A stretch of 64,000 bases of DNA from Gordonia paraffinivorans NBRC 108238 (GCF_000344155.1 NZ_BAOQ01000001.1:140552-204551), one strand, 5' to 3'. Positions 18,203 to 28,315 are shown, numbered from the stretch's first letter. Notes: generated from the sequence alone by a model not told the origin. Translations and numbers: made by a program.

Positions 18203-19335
18203 GCGCGACATACCCCGCCGAACTCATGGCCTGGGCCTACCTCGCGCGGGTCGCCGAACCGCCGTGTGCGGCGGTGATCGCCCTCGTCGACGCGATCGGG
18301 CCGGTCGACGCCGCCTCGGCCATCCGGCGACGCTCGGTTCCCGACGGATTCGGGGCGGTACTCCCCGCGACCGCCGCCCGGCACGATGCCGACTGCGCGA
18401 CAGCTGATCTCGACGCCGCAGCCGCGGTGGGCGCACGACTGGTCACCCGCTCGGACGCGGAGTGGCCCGCCTGGTCACTCCTCGCCCTGAGTCAGGCCGA
18501 CACCGCCGCCCGCGGAGGCGCGCCACTGGCGCTGTGGGTGCGCGGTCCGGCGAGGCTCGACGAACTCGTCACGGACTCGGTGGCCCTCATCGGTTCGCGC
18601 GCGGCATCGCCGTACGGCGCACACGTCACCGGACTGCTCGCCGCTGGTCTGGCAGGGGAGGGGTTCACGGTGATCTCCGGCGGCGCCTTCGGCGTCGACG
18701 GCGCCGCGCACAAGGCGGTCGTGAGGAGCGGGGGTGTGACCGCGGCCGTGATGGCGTGCGGGATCGACCGCGACTACCCGGCGGCGCACTCGGCACTCCT
18801 CGGCGAGATCGCCCGCACGGGGGCGGTGATCAGCGAGTACCCGCCCGGGACGACCGCGGCCAGACACCGGTTCCTCACCCGAAACCGGCTCGTGGCGTCC
18901 CTGTCGGGCGGGACCGTCGTCGTCGAGGCGGGTCGGCGTTCCGGCGCCGCCAACACCGCGGCGTGGGCCCGCAAACTCGGCCGACCCCTCGGCGCGGTGC
19001 CCGGGCCGGTGACGTCCGCGACCTCGGTGGGGTGCCACCGGATGATCGCCGACGGACTCGCCGTGCTCGTCTCCGATGTGGCGTCCGTGGTGGCGCTCGT
19101 GCGGCCGGACGGCGGGGGAGACGTGGGTCGCGGCCGGACCAAACCCACCGACGGACTCAGCGAGGACGAGCTCCGAGTCCACGACGCCATCCCGGCCCGA
19201 GGCGGCGTGACCATCGAGGAGATCGCCTTCGCCGCCGGGCTCGAGATCGGCGCGGCGCGCACGGCGCTGGCGCGGCTGGAAGTCGGTGGCCTCGTCGAGA
19301 ACGTCGCCGGGCAATGGCGGCTGGCATCCGGGTGA
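18199..19335 (+). CDS. dprA: DNA-processing protein DprA
   Basis: Binds incoming single-stranded DNA and loads RecA in transformable bacteria; widely retained in others. It has 378 residues: an N-terminal helical region, then a Rossmann-like domain with IGSRAASPYG, VISGGAFGVDGAAHKAV, EYPPGTTAARHRFLTRNR and GSGAANTA-like RRSGAANTAAWA, and a C-terminal winged-helix (RGGVTIEEIAFAAGLEIGAA). The GTG start overlaps the comM stop. Together with yraN and comM it forms a DNA-uptake/processing block although no uptake machinery is in the window. Confidence 0.94.
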   Translation: MSATYPAELMAWAYLARVAEPPCAAVIALVDAIGPVDAASAIRRRSVPDGFGAVLPATAARHDADCATADLDAAAAVGARLVTRSDAEWPAWSLLALSQADTAARGGAPLALWVRGPARLDELVTDSVALIGSRAASPYGAHVTGLLAAGLAGEGFTVISGGAFGVDGAAHKAVVRSGGVTAAVMACGIDRDYPAAHSALLGEIARTGAVISEYPPGTTAARHRFLTRNRLVASLSGGTVVVEAGRRSGAANTAAWARKLGRPLGAVPGPVTSATSVGCHRMIADGLAVLVSDVASVVALVRPDGGGDVGRGRTKPTDGLSEDELRVHDAIPARGGVTIEEIAFAAGLEIGAARTALARLEVGGLVENVAGQWRLASG

Positions 19336-19460
19336 TCTCGGGCTATGTCGCCGACGCCGCCTGGATTCGTTTCATGTCTCCGGCGGCCGACGCGTCGGCG
19401 TCGCGGTACCGACCGCGGGTCGGCCCGTGCGGCCGGTGCCGGGTCGGCACGGTGCCGAAC

Positions 19461-19490
19461 TTAGGGGCGCCTAACCGTCAGGCGTAGGGT
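19461..19490 (+). promoter_or_regulatory. Leaderless promoter with IdeR-like palindrome
   Basis: TTAGGGGCGCCTAA (19461-19474) is an inverted repeat with TTAGG/CCTAA arms, like half-sites of the IdeR/DtxR operator, in the -35 to -20 region of TAGGGT (19485-19490), which stands six bases before the ATG of the siderophore-interacting gene. The match to the full 19-bp iron box is only partial, so the regulator is an inference from the gene's role. Confidence 0.5.
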
Positions 19491-19496
19491 GTTTGC

Positions 19497-20363
19497 ATGG
19501 CCAAGCGTGTCAACACGATGACGGTTCTCCGCCGCGAGCAGATCAGCCCCCACTTCGTGCGCCTGTACCTCGGCGGCGACGGCTTCGACGATTTCTGGGT
19601 CGGGCTCGGGTCATCCGACGATCACGACACCGACATGTACGTGAAGTTCGTCTTCGCGCCGGAGGGTGTCGGCTATCCCGAGCCGTTCGACCTGCAGGAA
19701 CTGCGCAGCACGCTCCCGCCCGAACAGCAGCCGATCCTGCGGACCTACACCGTGCGCCGCGTCGACGCGGCGAAGCGTGAGATCCTCGTCGACTTCGTCG
19801 TCCACGGCGACGAGGGCATCGCCGGTCCGTGGGCGAAAACCGTCGAGCCCGGCACGACTGTCCGGTTCGTCGGACCGGGGAGCGGCTACCGGCCGCGGGG
19901 TGACGCGCCGTGGCACCTGCTCGCCTCCGATGAGGCGGGCCTGCCGGCCGTCGCCGCGGCGCTCGAGGCGCTGCCCGACGATGCGGTCGCGAAGGTGTTC
20001 ATCGAGGTCGCCGGCCCCGAGGACGAGCTCGACCTCATCGCCCCGCCCGGTGCCGAGATCACCTGGGTGCACCGCGGCGGACCGGCGGGGGAGGTCGACG
20101 ACTCGCTGGCCGGGGACAACGCGCCGCTCATCGCGGCCGTCCGCGCGGCCGAGTGGCTCGACGGCGAGCCGCACGTGTTCATCCACGGCGAGGCGCAGGC
20201 CGTGATGCAGAACCTGCGTCCCTACATCCGCAAGGAGCGCGGCGTGAGCGCCGCCAACGCGTCGATCTCGGGGTACTGGCGCCGCGGCCGGACCGAGGAG
20301 GGCTTCCGGAAGTGGAAGGCGGAGCTCCGCGCCGCCGAGGAGGGGGCGAAAGCGGGAGCCTGA
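19497..20363 (+). CDS. Siderophore-interacting protein (FAD-dependent ferric reductase)
   Basis: Member of the SIP/ViuB family, which reduces ferric-siderophore with NAD(P)H through FAD to release iron in the cytoplasm. It has 288 residues: a ferredoxin-reductase-like FAD domain with RTYTVRRVD (flavin-binding R-x-Y-S/T) and [14 protein letters not shown], then a SIP C-terminal domain with [18 protein letters not shown] and FIHGEAQAV...[10 protein letters not shown]. It is preceded by an iron-box-like palindrome. The viuB-xerC order matches mycobacteria. Confidence 0.92.
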   Translation: MAKRVNTMTVLRREQISPHFVRLYLGGDGFDDFWVGLGSSDDHDTDMYVKFVFAPEGVGYPEPFDLQELRSTLPPEQQPILRTYTVRRVDAAKREILVDFVVHGDEGIAGPWAKTVEPGTTVRFVGPGSGYRPRGDAPWHLLASDEAGLPAVAAALEALPDDAVAKVFIEVAGPEDELDLIAPPGAEITWVHRGGPAGEVDDSLAGDNAPLIAAVRAAEWLDGEPHVFIHGEAQAVMQNLRPYIRKERGVSAANASISGYWRRGRTEEGFRKWKAELRAAEEGAKAGA

Positions 20364-20430
20364 GCATCGATCCGGCCACGATGCGCGTGTGCGGTTGCAC
20401 GGCCGTCCCGCGCGCGCTGTGCTGACGGGC

Positions 20431-21315
20431 ATGCTCGACGACTTCGCCGACCACCTGCGCCTGGAGATGGGGCGCAGCGAACACACCGTCCGCGCCTACG
20501 TCGGCGGCGCCCGGGCGTTGCTGTCGTTCGCCGGCGCACGCGGCGTCGCGGCGTCCGACATCGACCTTGCGCTGCTGCGGTCCTGGCTCGCCGAGCTGAC
20601 CCGGCGCGGAGCCGCCCGCACCACGATCGCCCGGCAGGTCTCCGCGGCGAAGACGTTCTGCGCGTGGGCCGTTCGCGAGGGGATCATGGCGACCGACCCG
20701 TCCCAGCGACTCAAGGCGCCCAAGGCACACCGGACACTGCCCGCGGTGCTGGCGCCGGAACAGGCAGACGCCGCGATCGCGGCCACGACCGCCGAACGGG
20801 ACCCCGACGACCCGATCGCCCTGCGCGACCGCCTGATCGTCGAACTCCTCTACGCCAGCGGCATCCGCGTCGGCGAGCTGTGTGGACTCGACGTCGACGA
20901 CGTCGACACCGGGCGGCGCATCCTGCGGGTCATCGGCAAGGGGGACAAGGAACGGTCGGTGCCCTACGGCGATCCGGCCGCCCGCGCCCTCGACGACTGG
21001 CTGCGGCGGGGACGGCCGCGACTGGCCATCGCGGAATCGGGTCCCGCGCTGCTCCTCGGCGCACGCGGCCGGCGACTCGATCAGCGCATGGCTCGAAGCG
21101 TCGTGTCGCACGCGGTGGAGGCGGCCGGTGGCCCGGCGATGGGGCCGCACGGGCTGCGCCACAGCGCGGCCACCCATCTCCTCGAGGGTGGCGCCGACCT
21201 ACGCGTCGTCCAGGAACTGCTGGGACACTCGTCGCTCGCGACCACGCAGATCTACACGCACGTCAGCGTCGAACGCCTTCGTGCGGTTCATCGGCAGGCC
21301 CATCCACGAGCGTGA
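20431..21315 (+). CDS. xerC: Tyrosine recombinase XerC
   Basis: With XerD it resolves chromosome dimers at dif during division. It has 294 residues from ATG 20431: an N-terminal SAM-like core-binding domain ([18 protein letters not shown]) and a catalytic domain with R146 (GIRVGEL), K170 or K173, H240 and R243 ([12 protein letters not shown]), H266 (LLGHSSLA) and nucleophile Tyr275 (TTQIYTHV). In-frame GTGs at 20389 and 20419 are alternatives. Its last 53 bp overlap the convergent M23 peptidase gene. Confidence 0.92.
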   Translation: MLDDFADHLRLEMGRSEHTVRAYVGGARALLSFAGARGVAASDIDLALLRSWLAELTRRGAARTTIARQVSAAKTFCAWAVREGIMATDPSQRLKAPKAHRTLPAVLAPEQADAAIAATTAERDPDDPIALRDRLIVELLYASGIRVGELCGLDVDDVDTGRRILRVIGKGDKERSVPYGDPAARALDDWLRRGRPRLAIAESGPALLLGARGRRLDQRMARSVVSHAVEAAGGPAMGPHGLRHSAATHLLEGGADLRVVQELLGHSSLATTQIYTHVSVERLRAVHRQAHPRA

Positions 21316-21853
21316 GGTCACCGCGTCGATCGGCGGCCGGGGATCGAGACCCGTCCACGGGGAGCAAGCGCACCCGGACGGCGCCCAGCAGTCCCAACGG
21401 GTCGAGGTATGCCGCCTCGCGACCGCTGCCGCGCCGCGCGCCCCAGTGCAGGCAGGCCACCGCGGGACATCCCGGGTGTCCGGCCACCACGGTGCCGATC
21501 ACCTCGCCGCGGGACACGTGCCCGCCCCGGGCGACCGACGCCCTCACCGGCTCGTACGTCGTGATGATCCCGTCGGGGTGGGCGATCGACACGACACCGC
21601 GCCCGGCGACGTCGCCGGCGAACCGCACCCGCCCGGCCCCCGACGCCGTGACCGGGGTGCCCGGCGCGGCCGCCAGGTCGACCCCGCGGTGGCCGGGCAG
21701 CCATCGCTTCTCCGGGGCGTCGAAACCGGTCACCACCACCGGTTTCGGAGGCAGCGGGGGAGAATGGCGGAGCGCCTGTGCGCCCGCTGTGGGCGAGGGG
21801 ACGCAGACCAGGGCGACGAGCACGACGAGCACATGACGAACGACCGGCGGCAT
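21263..21853 (-). CDS. Exported M23-family peptidase
   Basis: LytM-type domain, 196 residues, with a signal peptide ([18 protein letters not shown], cleavage about TAGA-QA). Zinc-site residues appear in [14 protein letters not shown] (H...D), but the usual HxH is CLH in CLHWGAR, so the general-base histidine is a cysteine; this variant may be weak, or a regulator of other hydrolases. ATG 21853 gives a good signal peptide; ATG 21889 is possible. It is divergent from rpsB and overlaps xerC at the 3' end, as in mycobacteria from memory. Confidence 0.85.
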   Translation of the reverse strand: MPPVVRHVLVVLVALVCVPSPTAGAQALRHSPPLPPKPVVVTGFDAPEKRWLPGHRGVDLAAAPGTPVTASGAGRVRFAGDVAGRGVVSIAHPDGIITTYEPVRASVARGGHVSRGEVIGTVVAGHPGCPAVACLHWGARRGSGREAAYLDPLGLLGAVRVRLLPVDGSRSPAADRRGDLTLVDGPADEPHEGVRR

Positions 21854-21914
21854 GTCTCTTGGACGCGCCGGGTCGTCGTCCGGATCCATCGGGCCCGCGC
21901 GGGGACCAAGCGTT

Positions 21915-21943
21915 TTGGTTCTCGCAGGTCGCGGGCGTAAACT
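21915..21943 (+). promoter_or_regulatory. Candidate promoter of rpsB-tsf
   Basis: TTGGTT (21915-21920), 17-bp spacer, TAAACT (21938-21943). Transcription would begin near 21950, leaving a leader of about 165 bases before rpsB, long enough for ribosomal-protein feedback control. It overlaps the region upstream of the divergent M23 gene. Confidence 0.6.
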
Positions 21944-22116
21944 CCTCTGCGCACCTCGTCGATTTCTGACGGGGTGACTTCGCGCGCCTGCGAACACACG
22001 CCGAGTGGGCGGTCCCGGGCACGGTCTCCACGGCCGGTCTGGGTGACACCCGGCGGCAGGCGCCAGGGTCGGCACCGACCGGTGCCGACGGACAACTGCG
22101 AGACAAAGGAACAATC

Positions 22117-22935
22117 ATGGCTGTCGTGACCATGAAGCAGCTGCTTGACAGCGGCGCACACTTCGGGCACCAGACCCGCCGTTGGAACCCGAAGATGAAG
22201 CGGTTCATCTTCACCGACCGCAACGGCATCTACATCATCGATCTGCAGCAGACGCTGACCTACATCGACAAGGCCTACGAGTTCGTCAAGGAGACCGTCG
22301 CCCACGGCGGCACCATCCTGTTCGTCGGCACCAAGAAACAGGCTCAGGAATCGATCGCCGCAGAGGCCACCCGCGTCGGCATGCCGTACGTCAACCAGCG
22401 TTGGCTCGGTGGCATGCTCACCAACTTCTCGACCGTCCACAAGCGCCTGCAGCGCCTGAAGGAGCTCGAGACCATGGAGCAGACCGGTGGCTTCGAGGGT
22501 CGCACCAAGAAGGAAGTCCTGATGCTGACCCGCGAGAAGAACAAGCTCGAGCGCACGCTCGGCGGCATCCGGGACATGGCCAAGGTTCCGTCGGCCATCT
22601 GGGTCGTCGACACCAACAAGGAGCACATCGCCGTCGGTGAGGCCCGCAAGCTGAACATCCCGGTCATCGCGATCCTGGACACCAACTGCGACCCGGATCT
22701 CGTCGACTACCCGATCCCGGGCAACGACGACGCCATCCGCAGCGCCGCTCTGCTCACCCGCGTCATCGCCTCGGCCGTGGCCGAGGGCCTGCAGGCCCGC
22801 GCCGGTGCCGCCGGTGGCGACGCCAAGCCGGAGGCCGGCGCCGCCGAGCCGCTCGCCGAGTGGGAGCAGGAACTGCTGACCCAGGCTGCTGCACCGGCCG
22901 GCGAGAACGCCGCGACCGACCAGGCCGCCCAGTAA
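22117..22935 (+). CDS. rpsB: 30S ribosomal protein S2
   Basis: Small-subunit protein needed to recruit S1 and the mRNA. It has 272 residues: [20 protein letters not shown], the signature [13 protein letters not shown] and [20 protein letters not shown] region (cited by VVDTNKEH), then an Ala/Gly-rich tail of about 45 residues usual in actinobacteria. AAAGGA stands before the ATG. tsf follows after 52 bp in the conserved pair. Confidence 0.97.
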   Translation: MAVVTMKQLLDSGAHFGHQTRRWNPKMKRFIFTDRNGIYIIDLQQTLTYIDKAYEFVKETVAHGGTILFVGTKKQAQESIAAEATRVGMPYVNQRWLGGMLTNFSTVHKRLQRLKELETMEQTGGFEGRTKKEVLMLTREKNKLERTLGGIRDMAKVPSAIWVVDTNKEHIAVGEARKLNIPVIAILDTNCDPDLVDYPIPGNDDAIRSAALLTRVIASAVAEGLQARAGAAGGDAKPEAGAAEPLAEWEQELLTQAAAPAGENAATDQAAQ

Positions 22936-22987
22936 CACCCGGCCCGGGCAACTCCACCACACTCTTTCCGAAGGAGGCTCGCCAACG

Positions 22988-23812
22988 ATGGCGAACTACA
23001 CCGCAGCCGATGTGAAGCGTCTCCGTGAGCTCACCGGCTCTGGAATGCTGGACTGCAAGAACGCGCTGGCCAACAACGACGGCGATTTCGACAAGGCCGT
23101 CGAGGAGCTGCGCATCAAGGGTGCCAAGGACGTGGGCAAGCGTGCCGAGCGCTCCACTGCCGAGGGCCTGGTCGCCGCCAAGGACGGTGCCCTGATCGAG
23201 ATCAACTCGGAGACCGACTTCGTCGCCAAGAACGACGAGTTCCAAAAGCTCGCCGAGGACATCGTCACCGTCGCCGCGCAGGTCAAGACCAACGACGTCG
23301 AGGAGCTGAAGAAGGCTGCTCTCGGTGACGGCACCGTCGCCGACGCCGTCGCGGCCCTCTCGGCCAAGATCGGCGAGAAGCTCGAACTGCGTCGCGTCGC
23401 CTACTACGACGGCCCGGTCGCCGTGTACCTGCACAAGCGGGCCTCGGATCTCCCGCCGGCCGTCGGTGTGCTGGTGTCCTACGACGGCGAGGGCGAGGCC
23501 GCCGAGGAGGCCGCCCGCAACGCCGCCATGCAGGTCGCCGCGCTGAAGGCCAAGTACGCCACCCGCGAAGAGGTTCCGGCCGACGTAGTGGAGAACGAGC
23601 GTCGCATCGCCGAGGAGACCGCCAAGGCCGAGGGCAAGCCGGAGAAGGCGCTGCCCAAGATCGTGGAGGGTCGCGTCAACGGCTTCTACAAGGACGTCGT
23701 GCTGCTCGACCAGCCGTCGGTGCAGGACTCCAAGAAGACCGTCAAGGCCCTGCTCGACGAGGCCGGAGTGACCGTCAAGGGCTTCACCCGCTTCGAGGTC
23801 GGCCAGGCCTGA
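22988..23812 (+). CDS. tsf: Elongation factor Ts
   Basis: Guanine-nucleotide exchange factor for EF-Tu, 274 residues. The N-terminal UBA-like domain ends with the hallmark [14 protein letters not shown], and the core carries [15 protein letters not shown], which contacts EF-Tu. A strong GAAGGAGG Shine-Dalgarno lies before the ATG. A 14-bp terminator hairpin follows, separating it from pyrH. Confidence 0.97.
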   Translation: MANYTAADVKRLRELTGSGMLDCKNALANNDGDFDKAVEELRIKGAKDVGKRAERSTAEGLVAAKDGALIEINSETDFVAKNDEFQKLAEDIVTVAAQVKTNDVEELKKAALGDGTVADAVAALSAKIGEKLELRRVAYYDGPVAVYLHKRASDLPPAVGVLVSYDGEGEAAEEAARNAAMQVAALKAKYATREEVPADVVENERRIAEETAKAEGKPEKALPKIVEGRVNGFYKDVVLLDQPSVQDSKKTVKALLDEAGVTVKGFTRFEVGQA

Positions 23813-23843
23813 CCCATCGATCCGGTTCTGCCGGAAAGAGACT

Positions 23844-23887
23844 CGACTCTCGCCCCGTCTCCCGTCGTGGAGGCGGGGCGAGAGTCG
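23844..23887 (+). terminator. Terminator hairpin after tsf
   Basis: CGACTCTCGCCCCG (23844-23857) and CGGGGCGAGAGTCG (23874-23887) form a perfect 14-bp stem; the 16-base loop can pair further (CTCC/GGAG). No U-tract follows. It lies 32 bp after the tsf stop. Confidence 0.8.
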
Positions 23888-23986
23888 TCCGTGCGTCCCC
23901 CGGAATCGGCCGAAGGGTGAGCGTGTCGTGGGTCGCGGAGGGCGAGGACGTACCATGGATGACCGAACCGACGAGTGAGGAAGCGA

Positions 23987-24742
23987 ATGAGCGAACCGTC
24001 CGACCCGACGCCATCCGACAACACCAAGACCGAGCGTTCGGGATTCAAGCGAGTCCTGTTGAAGCTGGGTGGTGAGATGTTCGGCGGCGGCGAGGTCGGT
24101 CTGGATCCCGATGTCGTCGCAACGGTCGCCGACCAGATCGCCGACGTCGTCAACTCCGGCGTGCAGGTGGCCGTCGTGATCGGCGGGGGCAACTTTTTCC
24201 GCGGCGCCGAACTGCAGCAGCGCGGCCTCGACCGCGCGCGGTCGGACTACATGGGCATGCTCGGCACGGTCATGAACTGCCTTGCTCTCCAGGACTTCCT
24301 CGAGAAGCGCGGCATCAACACCCGCGTGCAGACGGCCATCACCATGGGCCAGGTCGCCGAGCCGTACCTGCCGCTGCGCGCCCAGCGTCACCTGGAGAAG
24401 GGGCGCGTGGTCATCTTCGGCGCCGGCATGGGCATGCCGTACTTCTCCACCGACACCACCGCCGCGCAGCGTGCGCTGGAGATCAAGGCCGAGGTCGTGC
24501 TCATGGCCAAGGCCGTCGACGGAGTGTACGACGCCGATCCCCGCACCAACCCCGACGCCAAGCTCTTCACCGAGATCACCCATCGCGAGGTGCTCGACAA
24601 GGAACTCAAGGTCGCCGACGCGACCGCCTTCAGTCTCTGTATGGACAACAAGATGCCGATCTTGGTGTTCAATTTGCTCCAAGAGGGGAACATCGCCCGC
24701 GCGGTCGCAGGGGAGCGGATCGGCACGCTGGTCAGCACCTAG
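23987..24742 (+). CDS. pyrH: Uridylate kinase
   Basis: Phosphorylates UMP to UDP; bacterial amino-acid-kinase family enzyme, allosterically controlled by GTP and UTP. It has 251 residues: [39 protein letters not shown] and the substrate-binding end [13 protein letters not shown]. The chosen ATG 23987 has GAGGAAG at good spacing; the in-frame GTG at 23975 forms part of that site. A terminator lies upstream, so pyrH-frr-cdsA probably has its own promoter. Confidence 0.96.
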   Translation: MSEPSDPTPSDNTKTERSGFKRVLLKLGGEMFGGGEVGLDPDVVATVADQIADVVNSGVQVAVVIGGGNFFRGAELQQRGLDRARSDYMGMLGTVMNCLALQDFLEKRGINTRVQTAITMGQVAEPYLPLRAQRHLEKGRVVIFGAGMGMPYFSTDTTAAQRALEIKAEVVLMAKAVDGVYDADPRTNPDAKLFTEITHREVLDKELKVADATAFSLCMDNKMPILVFNLLQEGNIARAVAGERIGTLVST

Positions 24743-24817
24743 AGGGTCCCCGGTTCGACCCGCCACACCCACAATCGGCCACCGCGAGGGGGCCTGACGG
24801 AACGGAACAAGGAAAAG

Positions 24818-25375
24818 ATGATCGACGACGCGTTGTTCGACGCCGAGGAGAAGATGGAGAAGGCTGTCTCCGTCGCCCGGGAGGACATGACCTCCATCCG
24901 CACCGGACGTGCGAACCCGGCCATGTTCAAGGGCATCAACATCGAGTACTACGGTGCCGTGACCCCGGTGACCCAGGTCGCCTCCATCACCACGCCCGAG
25001 CCGCGCCTCGTCGTCATCAAGCCCTACGAGGCGTCGACCCTGCGCGACATCGAGACCGCGATCCGCAACTCCGACCTCGGCGTGAACCCGACCAACGACG
25101 GCAACATCATCCGCGTGGCGATCCCGCAGCTGACCGAGGAGCGTCGTCGCGAGCTGGCCAAGCAGGCCAGGGCCAAGGGCGAGGACGCCAAGGTCGCCAT
25201 CCGCAACGTCCGCCGCAAGGCCGTCGACGAGCTCAAGCGCATCCAGAAGGACGGCGAGGCCGGCGAGGACGAGGTGACGCGCGCCGAGAAGGAGCTCGAC
25301 AAGACCACGGCCAACTACGTCGCCCAGGTCGACGAGCTCGTCAAGCACAAAGAGAACGAATTGCTCGAGGTGTGA
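24818..25375 (+). CDS. frr: Ribosome recycling factor
   Basis: Splits post-termination ribosomes together with EF-G. It has 185 residues, the usual size, with [26 protein letters not shown] and the hinge/helical ends [18 protein letters not shown] (cited by PQLTEERR) and [14 protein letters not shown] purine-rich AAGGAAAAG precedes the ATG. Its stop overlaps the cdsA start (GTGA), coupling the two genes. Confidence 0.97.
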   Translation: MIDDALFDAEEKMEKAVSVAREDMTSIRTGRANPAMFKGINIEYYGAVTPVTQVASITTPEPRLVVIKPYEASTLRDIETAIRNSDLGVNPTNDGNIIRVAIPQLTEERRRELAKQARAKGEDAKVAIRNVRRKAVDELKRIQKDGEAGEDEVTRAEKELDKTTANYVAQVDELVKHKENELLEV

Positions 25376-26220
25376 GCGAGAAGACGTCCGACCCGGAGAA
25401 GAAGTCGCGCGCGGGTCGTGATCTGCCGGCCGCCATCGCCGTCGGTGGCGGCCTCGGCGCCGCGATCATCCTGATCCTGCTGTTCGCGCCGATGCTCTGG
25501 TACGTCCTGGTGACGGCCGCTCTCGCGGTCGCGACCTGGGAGGTCACCAAGCGGCTCGGCGATGCGGGATACAAGGTCGCCTCCTGGCCGCTGCTGATCG
25601 GCGGCCAGGTCGTCATGTGGATCAGCTGGCCCTACGGGCCGTCCGGGGTGCTGATCGCGTTCGTGGCGACGGTCCTGGTGTCGATGGTCTGGAAGCTGCT
25701 GGCGCAGGGCATCTCCAACGCCCCGGAGAATTACCTCAAGGACCTCGCCCTCACGGTGTTCGTGCTGGCCTGGTTGCCGTTGCTGGCGTCCTTCGGCGTC
25801 CACCTCGTCACCCAGCCCGACGGCGCCGCCCGGGTCGCGACGCTGATGGTCGTGGTGGTGTGCTCCGACGTGGGCGGTTATGCCTCCGGCGTGCTGTTCG
25901 GCAAGCATCCCATGGCCCCGGCGATCAGCCCGAAGAAGTCCTGGGAGGGGCTGGCGGGGTCGCTGGTCGTGGGCACCATCGGCGCGGTGGGTTGCGTCTG
26001 GCTGCTGCTCGACAACCACTGGTGGATCGGACTGGTCCTCGGACCGGTGCTCGTCGTCTGCGCCACGCTCGGCGACCTGGTGGAGTCACAGGTCAAGCGG
26101 GATCTCGGCATCAAGGACATGGGCACCCTGCTGCCCGGTCACGGCGGGATCATGGACCGCCTCGACAGCCTGCTGCCCTCGGCGTTCGTCGTCTGGGCGG
26201 TGTTGACGGCGCTGCTCTGA
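25372..26220 (+). CDS. cdsA: Phosphatidate cytidylyltransferase
   Basis: Integral membrane enzyme that makes CDP-diacylglycerol from phosphatidate and CTP, the branch point for cardiolipin and phosphatidylinositol. It has 282 residues and about eight membrane segments. The C-terminal signature is clear: [12 protein letters not shown] and [24 protein letters not shown] (cited by [10 protein letters not shown] and PGHGGIMDR), with the metal-binding aspartates. Its GTG start overlaps the frr stop. A 22-bp palindrome follows the stop. Confidence 0.96.
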   Translation: MSEKTSDPEKKSRAGRDLPAAIAVGGGLGAAIILILLFAPMLWYVLVTAALAVATWEVTKRLGDAGYKVASWPLLIGGQVVMWISWPYGPSGVLIAFVATVLVSMVWKLLAQGISNAPENYLKDLALTVFVLAWLPLLASFGVHLVTQPDGAARVATLMVVVVCSDVGGYASGVLFGKHPMAPAISPKKSWEGLAGSLVVGTIGAVGCVWLLLDNHWWIGLVLGPVLVVCATLGDLVESQVKRDLGIKDMGTLLPGHGGIMDRLDSLLPSAFVVWAVLTALL

Positions 26221-26233
26221 GACAGGTTCTCTT

Positions 26234-26280
26234 CCAGAACAGATCAGGCCCGGACGGTGTCCGGGCCTGATCTGTTCTGG
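26234..26280. terminator. 22-bp perfect palindrome between convergent genes
   Basis: The arms 26234-26255 and 26259-26280 pair perfectly over 22 bp (outer bases CCAGAACAGATC, inner GGCCCGGAC) around a three-base GGT loop. It begins 14 bp after the cdsA stop and ends 17 bp before the end of the convergent gene. It lacks U-tracts on both strands but must form an extremely stable hairpin; it is best read as a bidirectional terminator. Confidence 0.85.
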
Positions 26281-26296
26281 ACTGCGTTCGGGTCGG

Positions 26297-26716
26297 CTAC
26301 TGATGATCGGGCAGGCTGGAGGCCTTCTTCAGCGCCCGGCGCAACTGCAACATCCGCAGACCGCCGATCAGGGCGACGACCAGCGCGCCCGCGATCGCGG
26401 CGATGAGCAGGCTGACGCCGAGGGGGAGGTTGACCTCCCAGAAGATCAGCTCGATCCTCTGGTTCTCCAGGTTCTGGACGATGAACACGAGCAGCAGGAC
26501 CAGGATCACCGCGCCGATGATGACGCCGAACCAGGTGGCCCGGGTCTTGGTGTGCTCGATCTCGGCGACGGTCTGCCGCAGGCGGTCGTGGTCGACCGCG
26601 ACCGGATCGGGCGTGTCGGAGACCGGGACCGGTGGTTCGGCGTGCGGGTCGTGTCCGCCCTGCGAGCCCCACTGCGGGACCGCGCCCCCGCCTCGACGGT
26701 GATCGGGTGTCGTCAT
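26297..26716 (-). CDS. LapA-domain (DUF1049) membrane protein
   Basis: A 139-residue membrane protein: hydrophilic N-terminus (about 55 residues), TM1 ([19 protein letters not shown]), a short [20 protein letters not shown] loop, TM2 ([18 protein letters not shown]), and a basic C-terminal helix. This is the LapA_dom/YciM-partner topology; in Escherichia LapA helps control LPS synthesis, but the role in actinobacteria is unknown. CATGAT lies six bases before the ATG, so the mRNA may be leaderless. It is divergent from rlmN with only 30 bp between starts. Confidence 0.85.
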   Translation of the reverse strand: MTTPDHRRGGGAVPQWGSQGGHDPHAEPPVPVSDTPDPVAVDHDRLRQTVAEIEHTKTRATWFGVIIGAVILVLLLVFIVQNLENQRIELIFWEVNLPLGVSLLIAAIAGALVVALIGGLRMLQLRRALKKASSLPDHQ

Positions 26717-26746
26717 GGGTCAATCATGACATGCGACAATGACCAG
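26717..26746. promoter_or_regulatory. Compact divergent promoter pair
   Basis: Thirty bases separate the two start codons. For rlmN, GACAAT (26735-26740) stands six bases before the ATG. For the LapA-like gene on the minus strand, CATGAT (26728-26723) stands six bases before its ATG. The two -10 boxes are six bp apart, so each promoter's upstream contacts overlap the other gene. Confidence 0.5.
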
Positions 26747-27853
26747 ATGACCTCATTACCGCTGGTGTTCGACGCGCCGAAACGTGGACGGCCGCCGACA
26801 CACTTCGCCGACCTCGACCGGGCCGGTCGCGTGGCGGCGTTGGCAGAGCTGGGGCTTCCGAGGTTCCGGGCCGACCAGCTCGCCCGGCAATACTATTCGC
26901 GGCTCAACGGCGACGTCGAGGAGATGACCGACCTGCCCGCGTCGGCGCGTCCGGGCGTGCGGGACAAGCTCTTCCCGCAGCTGCTGACGCCGGTCCGGCA
27001 CATCGCCTGCGACGACGGGTCCACCCGTAAGACGCTGTGGCGCCTGCACGACGGCACCCTGCTCGAGAGCGTCCTGATGCGCTACACCGACCGCAACACC
27101 CTGTGCATCTCCAGCCAGGCCGGATGTGGCATGGCCTGCCCGTTCTGCGCCACCGGACAGGGCGGCCTCGACCGCAACCTGTCGACCGCGGAGATCGTCG
27201 ACCAGGTGCGGGCGGCGGCGCGGGCCTTGCGCGACGGCGAACTCGGTGAGCCGGGACGCCTGTCGAACGTCGTGTTCATGGGCATGGGGGAGCCGTTGGC
27301 CAACTACAAGCGCGTGGTCGGCGCGGTCCGTCAGATCACCTCGCCGGCGCCCGACGGCCTGGGCATCTCCGCCCGGCACGTGACGGTGTCGACGGTCGGC
27401 CTGGCCCCGTCGATCCGGCGCCTGGCCGACGAGGGGCTGTCGGTCACGCTCGCGGTGTCGCTGCACACTCCCGACGACGAGCTGCGCGACACGTTGGTCC
27501 CGGTGAACAACCGGTGGTCGGTCGCCGAGGTGCTCGAGGCGGCCCGCTACTACGCCGACAAGACCGGGCGCCGCGTGTCGATCGAGTACGCGCTCATCCG
27601 CGACGTCAACGATCAGCCGTGGCGTGCGGACATGCTGGGGGAAAAGCTGCGCAAGGCACTCGGTCCGCTCGTGCACGTGAATCTCATTCCGCTCAACCCG
27701 ACCCCGGGTTCGGAGTGGGACGCCAGCCCCAAGCCGGTGGAACGCGAATTCGTCCGGCGCGTGCGTGCGAAGGGCGTGTCGTGCACCGTCCGGGACACCC
27801 GCGGCCAGGAGATCGCGGCCGCCTGCGGGCAGCTCGCGGCCGAGGAGCGCTAG
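26747..27853 (+). CDS. rlmN: Dual-specificity 23S rRNA/tRNA m2A methyltransferase
   Basis: Radical-SAM enzyme that methylates C2 of A2503 in 23S rRNA and A37 in some tRNAs. It has 368 residues. The radical-SAM cysteines are in [15 protein letters not shown]; the SAM-binding GMGEPLANY and the catalytic C-terminal Cys in [20 protein letters not shown] (cited by [11 protein letters not shown]) are visible. ATG 26747 is chosen for the -10 box six bases upstream; ATG 26726 is an alternative. A bidirectional terminator follows. Confidence 0.95.
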   Translation: MTSLPLVFDAPKRGRPPTHFADLDRAGRVAALAELGLPRFRADQLARQYYSRLNGDVEEMTDLPASARPGVRDKLFPQLLTPVRHIACDDGSTRKTLWRLHDGTLLESVLMRYTDRNTLCISSQAGCGMACPFCATGQGGLDRNLSTAEIVDQVRAAARALRDGELGEPGRLSNVVFMGMGEPLANYKRVVGAVRQITSPAPDGLGISARHVTVSTVGLAPSIRRLADEGLSVTLAVSLHTPDDELRDTLVPVNNRWSVAEVLEAARYYADKTGRRVSIEYALIRDVNDQPWRADMLGEKLRKALGPLVHVNLIPLNPTPGSEWDASPKPVEREFVRRVRAKGVSCTVRDTRGQEIAAACGQLAAEER

Positions 27854-27871
27854 ACACCTCCCGAACAGCAG

Positions 27872-27904
27872 AAAAACGCCGAGCAGCTCGCGCTCGGCGT
27901 TTTT
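27872..27904. terminator. Bidirectional intrinsic terminator
   Basis: AAAAACGCCGAGC (27872-27884) pairs perfectly with GCTCGGCGTTTTT (27892-27904). The arms carry A-tract and T-tract, so both strands see a stem followed by a U-run. It serves both rlmN and the convergent DUF2631 gene. Confidence 0.92.
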
Positions 27905-27922
27905 CTTGAGATCAGAAGTGGA

Positions 27923-28192
27923 TCAGGACCACTTGCCGCGGCTCATCCACCAGCCGCGGATCGCGAGGACCAGGATGCCCACGGCGAACACGACGAGGTA
28001 GATGTCCTCCACGCGGCCGGTGTGGTTGCCGATCATCATCAGCAGCAGGAAGGCGGCGAAGAACACCGCGGCGCCGTAGAAGGTCTTGGTGGCCACTCCG
28101 TGCCAGCCGAAACGAGCCGACGGTGCATCAGCGGGCTCGCGACGCCAGCCGGTGTCGATGAACTCGGTGTGCTCCACATCGGTGCTTGCCAC
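27923..28192 (-). CDS. DUF2631 small membrane protein
   Basis: An 89-residue actinobacterial membrane protein with two hydrophobic segments (TFYGAAVFFAAFLLLMMIG and DIYLVVFAVGILVLAIRGW) joined by a short charged loop, and a basic C-terminus. GTG 28192 is preferred because a GAGGAG stands five bases before it; an in-frame GTG at 28198 (two residues longer) lies too close to that site. Function unknown; the family sits at this position in mycobacteria. Confidence 0.82.
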   Translation of the reverse strand: MASTDVEHTEFIDTGWRREPADAPSARFGWHGVATKTFYGAAVFFAAFLLLMMIGNHTGRVEDIYLVVFAVGILVLAIRGWWMSRGKWS

Positions 28193-28315
28193 AGCCACTC
28201 CTCACAGCGCGGGTCGTCAGATGTCTGACGAACGGTAGTAGTTCTCGATCAGCATAGCGGCACACCCCTTTCGCGGGCCCTGCCCGGTCGGCGATTCGGT
28301 GACACAATTCGGCGC

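Noticed and set aside
22763..25348. 861-codon minus-strand open frame opposite tsf, pyrH and frr
   Set aside because: Opposes three essential plus-strand genes with perfect family motifs; no ribosome-binding site or domain, composition typical of a shadow frame.
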